Source: Anaeramoeba flamelloides (lineage: Eukaryota; Metamonada; Anaeramoebidae). From it: a stretch of 64,000 nt of DNA. The stretch spans positions 3,844,001-3,908,000 of the forward strand of contig JANTQA010000048.1 in the NCBI GenBank assembly GCA_027625915.1. The letters run 5' to 3'. The notes beneath the pieces are model-generated. The model made no database searches. It was not told the origin of the DNA and worked only from the letters and a program-made list of their open reading frames with translations. Both the position numbers and the translations under genes were made by a program. This document shows positions 58,601 through 64,000 of the stretch, one piece after another (the stretch's first letter is position 1; each line of letters opens with the position of its first letter).

Positions 58601-58822
58601 AGAAAAGACAAAGTCTGCACGGAGCGCATCAATCACAAGCAAAACAAGTCGATCATATTTGACAGTTGGTTTTTGGTTCTCAAGAACCTCTTTTGTACTC
58701 TGAGAAGTAGGAAGTGTTTCAGTTATTTGTGATGGAAAAAACGCCCCCCAAAAGACATACAAACCTAAGCATTGAGTTAGTAATAAAAAAACCCAAACAA
58801 AAAAATCATTTCTGTTGTTCAT
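55625..58822 (-). CDS. PIGG: GPI ethanolamine-phosphate transferase 2 (PIG-G/GPI7)
   Basis: Single exon, 1065 aa (human 983). It adds ethanolamine phosphate to the second mannose of the GPI anchor in the ER. Residues 8-27 are an N-terminal membrane segment. The lumenal alkaline-phosphatase-fold domain runs from about 55 to 350: VIDALRADF (metal-ligand D65), PTVTLPRIKSL (probable nucleophile T104), YGDDTWEKLFP, DNNITRHLD, ILHYLGVDHVGHTKGP (D210, H214), GDHGMNDQGNHGGGS (D274, H275, H283). The YGDxTWxKLFP and FFVSDxTxVDNNxTRHLD wording is specific to PIG-G rather than PIG-O or PIG-N. About ten hydrophobic spans follow. A hydrophilic loop near 560-630 is a run of Asn/Gln/Lys repeats, and another Lys/Asn loop lies near 780-810. 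All catalytic residues look intact. Confidence 0.93.
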   Translation of the reverse strand: MNNRNDFFVWVFLLLTQCLGLYVFWGAFFPSQITETLPTSQSTKEVLENQKPTVKYDRLVLLVIDALRADFVFSEDHSKSFPFLSSLIHANQTKTMVCETAIPTVTLPRIKSLISGTIPDYFELIRNFNAKQASSENLIDNFLKQGKKIYMYGDDTWEKLFPNRFHDSDPVSSFFVSDTTVVDNNITRHLDRVLPSDDWDVLILHYLGVDHVGHTKGPHSKLMESKLFEMDSIIQRMYKSLFRENSNIENEKKTENEKDKKENEKKTLFVVTGDHGMNDQGNHGGGSKNEIETIFIFLNEELDTKSNGGVYPSVKQIDFVPTIATLFGLPIPSLNLGKMIPSMLSEWESIDDHKKALYLNINQFNRLVKSNDNIQDFLKSNNQNIKNYNETNILNFLKTIQEQLEKTVTKQDIKSMVRMLIFLSLVFFSFIGLLLNLIVHQSFPIFSIKINLFLITAPTILSFVLKKLLYKFKANAFIGKFPLLYRLDNLPIPNLLIISFLPLLLTIIIKSYANLFLPNKNKKLLKINNYKKQNIEKKNKNEEEESGLKNINKNQNQNQNQNKNQNKNKNKNKNKYQNQNKNQNQNKNQKKNKTQNQNKKQIKINKKNQIEYKNKYKTKQKGKPQSEINIMKEKTKFKIKKQEFLEWVPQFAHIFSLFSSSYVEEEHNTLFTLLNTILIIQLFIKIEKPLISKLNLKNIIVFLLLLFNLRLMRYWNKSGDKYIHEWDIVKWLEKEENYIFLLIFSITSIMIIMIYSIYQFKFRIHSNIKETIKKEHSIDNAKKDHNLVNDKNDKKKSHNNDIKSNKEKFLKIISIFCQLICFSVSLLLLCKLYFAENFQMEILIARLIFLFLLMLMITLLILRFANKIKIVQKFKCGQVIFILIAFLLQKPSQYGLIILLISSQYLFFHSGFANHPFGKYWIFLLMRCSSFAFGNTNKISTLDFAGAYTGLTDYNQEIVFLFSALIAYTGPIFYTITFLLSINKINDLSGRSFIKKYHCILWSSWLILENVVFCGVLISFRHHLFIWSVFTPKYIYEMANTAFFTLFIFSLFISEQKKKKKMISL

Positions 58823-58882
58823 AGGGAAATTAAAAAAAATGTTAGAAAAATATTAAATTTAACACAATTTATTATGAAATGT

Positions 58883-59650
58883 TTAAGGGATAAGTGTTAA
58901 ACAAGAGAAGACTAAGATTATTGTATATTATTATTGGGTATAAATCACATAAGTGTTGCATGGTTCAAATGTCTCGAAAAAATCCGATTTGTAAAGTAGT
59001 AATATTTTTGATCTCGTCAATTAAAAATGTTACTCGTTATATTAGTAAAAAACCTCCAACAATTTCAGAAAAAAATCTACCTTTCTCCACAAATTTAATG
59101 GTTGAATAATCAATATTAAGGGTACAAAGTTAAAAAATGCCTTTCTTAAATTTGTGGAGAAATGTAGATTAATGGCTAAAAAATTCTATTTTTTTAAAAA
59201 ATTAAATAATCAACCTATAGATTTTTTTGACCAATTATTTCTGAAATGTAGGAAATATATAGATATTATAATTATCTTTAGGAAAAGAAAACAAAACTAA
59301 CCACTTTTGGGGTTTTTATGCTTATTAATTATTGAGTTAATCTTTGAAGTTAAAAAATCACAAAAAATTGATACTTTTGGAAGAAATAAAGATGAATTAT
59401 TAACTACTGGAATACTATTATTTTGGGTTTTTATTTTGAGATTTCGAAAAGAATTTTAAAAAAAAAAATTTCAAAAATTACAATTTTTTAAGATAGTGAT
59501 CATTAGTAAAAAAGGAAATAATTTATTGTGTAATAATATTTATCATAGATTTTTTAGAGCTATTTGAACCATAATATACTTGATATTATTTACACCCAAT
59601 AATAGCATAATTTGATTATAGAGAAATCCATGGTGAACTTAATCCCTTAC
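58883..59650 (-). mobile_element. Element A, copy 4 (reverse, no LINE insert)
   Basis: 768 bp between TTTAAGGGATAAGTG (58882) and the mirrored ..AATCCCTTAC (59650). The LINE insertion site is empty, which gives the uninterrupted structure. It starts only about 60 bp upstream of the PIG-G start codon, so it may lie in that promoter. Confidence 0.7.
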
Positions 59651-60769
59651 TAAAATAGATTCAAATTTTTTATTAATTTGTTAATTTTTTTGGGGGGGGT
59701 TATTGAAATCTGAATTGAAATTTTAAATGGAAGTTATACCAAAAAACGAATTAAATTATTCTGAAAAATTGAGAAAAATGAAACTATTGTAATTATAAAA
59801 TACAAATTTACAAATTTTCATTCAGTTTTCCAAAATAGTGGATATAAAATACTTAAAATTCAAATCAATCATCAAAAGACTATAATTCTATAAGGAAAAT
59901 CTGAAAAAAACTGATTTATAGAATTAAGAATTTAAATTTGAAACTGATCTTTTAAAAACTTTTACATAAAGTTGTATATATTTTTTTTTCCGTATATATT
60001 TTAATAAAAAGTTTATTGAAATATCAAATGTGATATTTATTTTTTGATTGTATACTGTGAAACAAGAAAAATATCAATTTCAAAAAAAGAAGGAAAAAAA
60101 AATTATTTTTTATGCTAAAAGAACCGCCATCGTACAAAATTCCATCAGGTTTGTCAGAAATTCCAAATTTATTTCCAGTTTTTTATTCATGGTTATAATG
60201 TGAACAAAATTATAACTAAAGGAGATACCTTTTCTTTAAAAAATGAAAAAAAAAAAGTTAATTTCTAAACAAATAAAGATCAGAGAAAGAAAAGAAAGAA
60301 TTAAAATAGTTTGAAAAAGAAATCAAAAAAAGCAAAATTACTTTTTTATAAAAATTATTTTTTCACCATAATTGTTTACTCGGTTGGGGGATATTTCCTC
60401 TTATATCAAAAATCCCAGTACCATCACCATAATTTATTTTCAATAAATAGTTCTAAATAATTGAAAAAAATTAGATCAAATGAAATAGGTAACTTTGTTA
60501 AATCTGAATGTATATTTTTAGGGGTGGGGTGTAAAATAAAACAATGGTTCTTTAAGAATAAGAATTTTTTTTCTAAAATTTTCTTTTTTATTTTTATTTT
60601 TGAGATTTGTCTTTTGATTGGAATTTGTATAATAATTGTTAGAACTTTGGATTAATTTAAAGTCTTTTTTTGTTTAATTTTGGTAAAAAAATGTGTGTAT
60701 GTATGTGTTCTTGAAGTAAAAACAAAAATATCTAAAAATAAAATATTTTTAAAAAAATCTAAAAGAAAG
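59651..60769. other. Gene-free stretch with a possible micro-exon
   Basis: Mostly AT-rich. At 60112-60198 an ATG opens MLKEPPSYKIPSG.. (28 codons), with a GTTTGT after codon 12 that could be a donor, as used elsewhere here. No downstream exon was found. Confidence 0.25.
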
Positions 60770-61262
60770 ATTATTTATTAAATAAATTTGTATAATTCAA
60801 TTTGTTTATTAGTATTGTATTACATAAATAAAAGATATTAAATCTTGCTATCTCGATTTTATCTGATATTTTTTAGGCATGAAATTTAATTGTTTAGTAT
60901 TTTCTTTTTGATCGAAAAAATCGTTATCTTAACTTATTTAATCTCAAAAAATTTTCAATTAGAATTTAAAATGTATAAATGCATTTAATTGTTTAAAAAA
61001 TCATTTGTATGGTTTCAATATTTCCAGTTTTTTATTGAAATTTGTAGTTACCTTGTTTTCACCAAAAAAAGTACTTGTTGTTTGTTTTCATTTTTTTGGG
61101 AATATTTTAAAATAAATATTTTGAATCGAATACATTAGCAAATTATTCAATCAGTATAAATATTAAACGTAATTTGGTGTTAAAAATTACTGAATACCTT
61201 ATCTAACAAAGATGATTTTTTATTAAACTATAAATAAAAAATACCCCACTATTTTGGAAATA
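60770..61262 (-). mobile_element. MITE family C, copy 3 (reverse, partial)
   Basis: Ends TACCCCACTATTTTGGAAAT at 61262, the inverted C terminus; the interior matches the reverse of 43993-44480. It abuts element A copy 5, whose first ~40 bp are missing. Confidence 0.65.
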
Positions 61263-61264
61263 CC

Positions 61265-61999
61265 TGCTAATCAAAGTGTATTGTAATTGGATGTAAATGA
61301 TATCAAGTATATCATGGTACAAATAGCTCTAAAAATCTATTATAATTATATTTACACAATAAATTATTTCCTTTTTTACTAAAAATCACTTTCTTAAAAT
61401 TCTCATTTTGAAATTTTTTTTTTCATTTCATTTTCCAAAACGAAAAATAGAAAACTAAATTTTACAGTATTCTGGTATTTAATAATTCATATTTAGAAAC
61501 TTCATAAAGGAAATTTGTTTTTAATTTTTAGATTTCAAAAATTAATTCAATAATTAATCAATATAAAAACACAAGCAATGCTTAACTTTATTTCCTTTTT
61601 CTAAAACCTAGTTGTAACATTGGTATATTTCCAAGATTTCATAATTAATTTGTCAAAAGAATTTAATGGTAATTATTTAATTTTTAAAAATAAATTATAT
61701 TTTTTAGAAACTAATCTACATTTCAAGAAAAAGTTAAGAAAGGCCTTTTGCAACTTTGGATCCTTAATATTGATAATTCAACCTTTAAATTTGTAGAGAA
61801 AGGTATATTTTTTTCTGAAATTGTTGGGTTTTTTTTACTAATATAACGAGTAAAATTTTTAATTGATGAGATCAATAAATAGTACTACTTTACTAATGTA
61901 TTTTTAAAGACATTTAAACTATGCAGCACGAATGCGGTTACAGCCAATAACAACATGTTTTGATCTTAGGCTTCTACTTGGTTGATGATAGTCACTTAA
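61265..61999 (+). mobile_element. Element A, copy 5 (no LINE insert)
   Basis: Matches copy 4 in reverse, from TAATCAAAGTGTATTG to the decayed right end GATAGTCACTTAA. The LINE site is empty. Confidence 0.65.
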
Positions 62000-62339
62000 A
62001 AACTTTATATAAAAAAAAATGAAAGAAAAATTAGAAAAAAATCAGTTTTTGTAGAAAAAATGTAATTCTTTTTACTATTTGAACCATCAAAATACAAAAA
62101 ATTGGGGAAAATAACATATCCGATCTCCAAAATATCCTTGTAAAAACTGAATAAAAAAATTTCTCAAATTCAAAAATCTCTCCAAATTTCCATAACACAA
62201 AAATGAAAACATTTATTTAAGGATTATTACAAGATTTCATTATATTAATCTAAAAATCGGAGTTACGATCATTAAAAATATTTTCAAAAAATAAGTAAAA
62301 AATTTGCTAATTTTACAGGTTTTAAGAACTTCACTTATA

Positions 62340-63200
62340 ATAAACACTATTTTTCAATGAATATTCTTGGATCAAATATTATTTTTAATGATATTTTACA
62401 ATTTAAGTTGAAAAACTCAATTTTCCACAAAATATTTATCTCAAATTTAATAGTAAAAAATTCGAAAATTTTTTCTTCAAAGTTAATACTTCATTTGGAT
62501 ATAATCCTATATTTTAAAAGTATTTTAAATCTGATAAATGTCTTTAAAATAACAAATTAATTTTTTGGACTTTGAAATAATTCTTGTGTTCTTTTAAATT
62601 GAAAAAAATATTTTTTTTAGATTTTTGGTTGGTTTTTTTTAATTCTGAAATAAACTTAAAATTTATTTAAATTTTCAGTTTATTTCAAAAAGTAAAAAAA
62701 ACCTTGGACACTCTCTGTTACTTTTTCAGAATTTAAAAGAATTGAGTAAAATCTTTGATTATTTTCCATTCTTTTGAATTCTGGAAAACCTAGGACACTC
62801 GGCAGTAGTTGACGACACTCTACGGACACGGAATATTTATCATCGTTTATTTTTTTTTAAGTAATTGAGTTTTTTGAGATGATAGAGTGTTTGAAAAACT
62901 ATATTTTTTTATTTTACAAAGAAATAGCCTAAAGTTGATGTTGAATTAATCATTGTCACCTCTATTTTAAAAATTTTACCCCCAAAATAACTTTATTTTT
63001 CTTGGTTAGAGACTTTTAAAAATCTCGGTCCTTTGAACAACAATAGAAACAACAAGTTCAAGATTTTTAATTACTAGAGTGTTGGTTATATTGTGAAAAA
63101 ACTTTATGAGCAGAATGAAATGATAATTGAAGTCAACATTTTTGTTGAACTTTTATTTTTTCCTTTTAGTGAATTAAAACCTTGAATCCCCTTCCTTTAT
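62340..63200 (-). mobile_element. Long repeat H, copy 3
   Basis: Aligns with 35090-35960 in order, including ATTTTAAAAGTATTTTAAAT, one AGGTTTTTTT-type hairpin (62623-62703), a CCAGAATTTAAAAGAATTGAG hairpin (62722-62797) and AGAGACTTTTAAAAATC. Strand is assigned from the Cys/His ORF of copy 1. The plus ORF 62357-62560 is not supported. Confidence 0.5.
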
Positions 63201-63754
63201 TGTCAGTTTGAAAATATTCAAGAGTTCTGTAATGGTAGAAATATGCTTACAGATAAAGAAGAAAGAGAGTAAGAGGGAAAAAATAGATTTTTAAATTTTT
63301 CTGGTTTGATTTGAAAATTTCGAAAAGTTTTTGTATCAAAAAAAGTTTTTTTTTTTATTTTCCTTTGTAGACATTGACAAAATTGTAATCATTTTAATTA
63401 GATAAGGTATTTGTTGTATTTCATTCACTACCCAGGATAAAATTAGGTAGTCACTTAAAACTCATAAAAATTAGAAATTTCTAAAAAACCAAATCTCTTA
63501 TGTTTTTTCAGAATAACTCCGATATAATCAACAAAAAACACTCTTTCACTGAATTTACTCCTCACAATTTAAGATTTTTTGTTCAAAAATCCTGACAAAT
63601 CAAAATCGTCCTTTTGTGACAAAAATGATTTTTTTTAACCAGACCAGAGTTATTTACAAACAAACACCAAAGTAATAAAACCTTATTACAAATTTTTACT
63701 GTCGATCATTTTTTTCTTCTTATTATTTGCTAATAAATTTTTTTTATTAATTTA
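63201..63754. other. Upstream region of the last gene
   Basis: AT-rich; no motif recognised. Confidence 0.35.
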
Positions 63755-64000
63755 ATGACTGAAACAAGAAATCAAAAACAAGAAAAGAACCAAACTTTTC
63801 CAGTGTATATTGATCAGTTTGGTAAATTTTATGACAAACATTATAATTTAAGTTATTCTTCAATCAAAGATTATTCATTGGATTTACAAGAACAAGAAAA
63901 AGAAACAGAAACAGAAAAAGAAAATCAAAAAAATGAAAACGTAAATGGAAAACAACAAACTGAAAAAGTACCGCCAATTGAAAAATACAAACCACAGCTA
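63755..64000 (+). CDS. 5' part of an unknown gene (runs off the window)
   Basis: ATG at 63755 opens 82 codons without a stop to the window end. The product starts MTETRNQKQEKNQTFPVYID, continues QFGKFYDKHYNLSYSSIKDY, then enters the Glu/Lys/Gln-rich composition seen in genuine proteins of this genome. VYIDQFGKFYDK reads like a short structured segment. The family is not recognised. The ATG is the first in frame after stops in the AT-rich leader. Confidence 0.6.
   Translation, partial: MTETRNQKQEKNQTFPVYIDQFGKFYDKHYNLSYSSIKDYSLDLQEQEKETETEKENQKNENVNGKQQTEKVPPIEKYKPQL

Noticed and set aside
1-64000. tRNA, rRNA, snRNA and CRISPR signals
   Set aside because: No T-loop/B-box pattern such as GGTTCGAATCC in a cloverleaf context, no rRNA-like GC-rich block and no regular direct-repeat array were seen; by-eye search may miss small RNAs.
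1-64000. LTR retroelements, Polintons or other virus-like copies
   Set aside because: No long terminal direct repeats, protease, integrase, capsid or envelope-like segments were recognised; the RT traces are of the non-LTR type.

Overview
This is an AT-rich nuclear segment from a single-celled eukaryote. Genes are short, GT-AG spliced islands on both strands, use the standard code (TAA and TGA stops), and carry Lys/Glu/Asn-rich low-complexity tracts. Between them lie kilobases of decayed transposons. The style (KEKEKE and NQNKNK tracts, dense small inverted-repeat elements) recalls free-living amoeboid protists such as Anaeramoeba, but the window cannot fix the species. There is no bacterial gene, operon, CRISPR array or tRNA, and I saw no LTR or virus-like element.

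Layout. 657-7908 (-): an FHA plus Ser/Thr kinase gene (Chk2/Rad53/FHK type) of four exons, whose kinase domain is split by a 5,072-nt intron packed with LINE and DNA-transposon debris. 11753-13111 (+): a bZIP factor with one membrane span (ATF6/CREB3 layout). 20503-21778 (+): two-exon farnesyl diphosphate synthase. 26681-27791 (-): a two-exon helical, BAR-like protein with an acidic tail. 30183-32084 (-): a secreted or anchored beta-propeller protein resembling a mostly prokaryotic family. 37750-45435 (+): a six-exon cyclin Y-type gene, four of whose six exons are not apparent as long ORFs; two introns are 2.3 and 3.4 kb. 50629-51549 (+): SUMO E1 subunit Aos1/SAE1. 55625-58822 (-): GPI ethanolamine-phosphate transferase PIG-G/GPI7. 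63755-end (+): the start of an unknown gene. These are unrelated housekeeping and signalling genes; nothing suggests a gene cluster.

The rest is mobile-element sediment. I could define a non-LTR retrotransposon family (RT block, a C-terminal CPxYENxRK motif, a hairpin-rich 3' end, 5'-truncated copies with target-site duplications); a TTAA-flanked inverted-repeat element (A); a TA-flanked ~200-bp MITE starting CAGTCAGTTTC (B, seven copies); a ~580-bp element (C) with a palindromic element (D) nested in one copy; a palindromic element inserted into its own kind (E); and smaller families F, G and I. The most interesting observations are the transposon-filled giant introns with conserved splice phase, the LINE copies with a variable number of hairpins in the 3' end, and a LINE insertion shared by two copies of element A.

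All gene models come from reading the sequence by eye. Splice sites were chosen by GT-AG, phase and family alignment from memory; no search or transcript was available.
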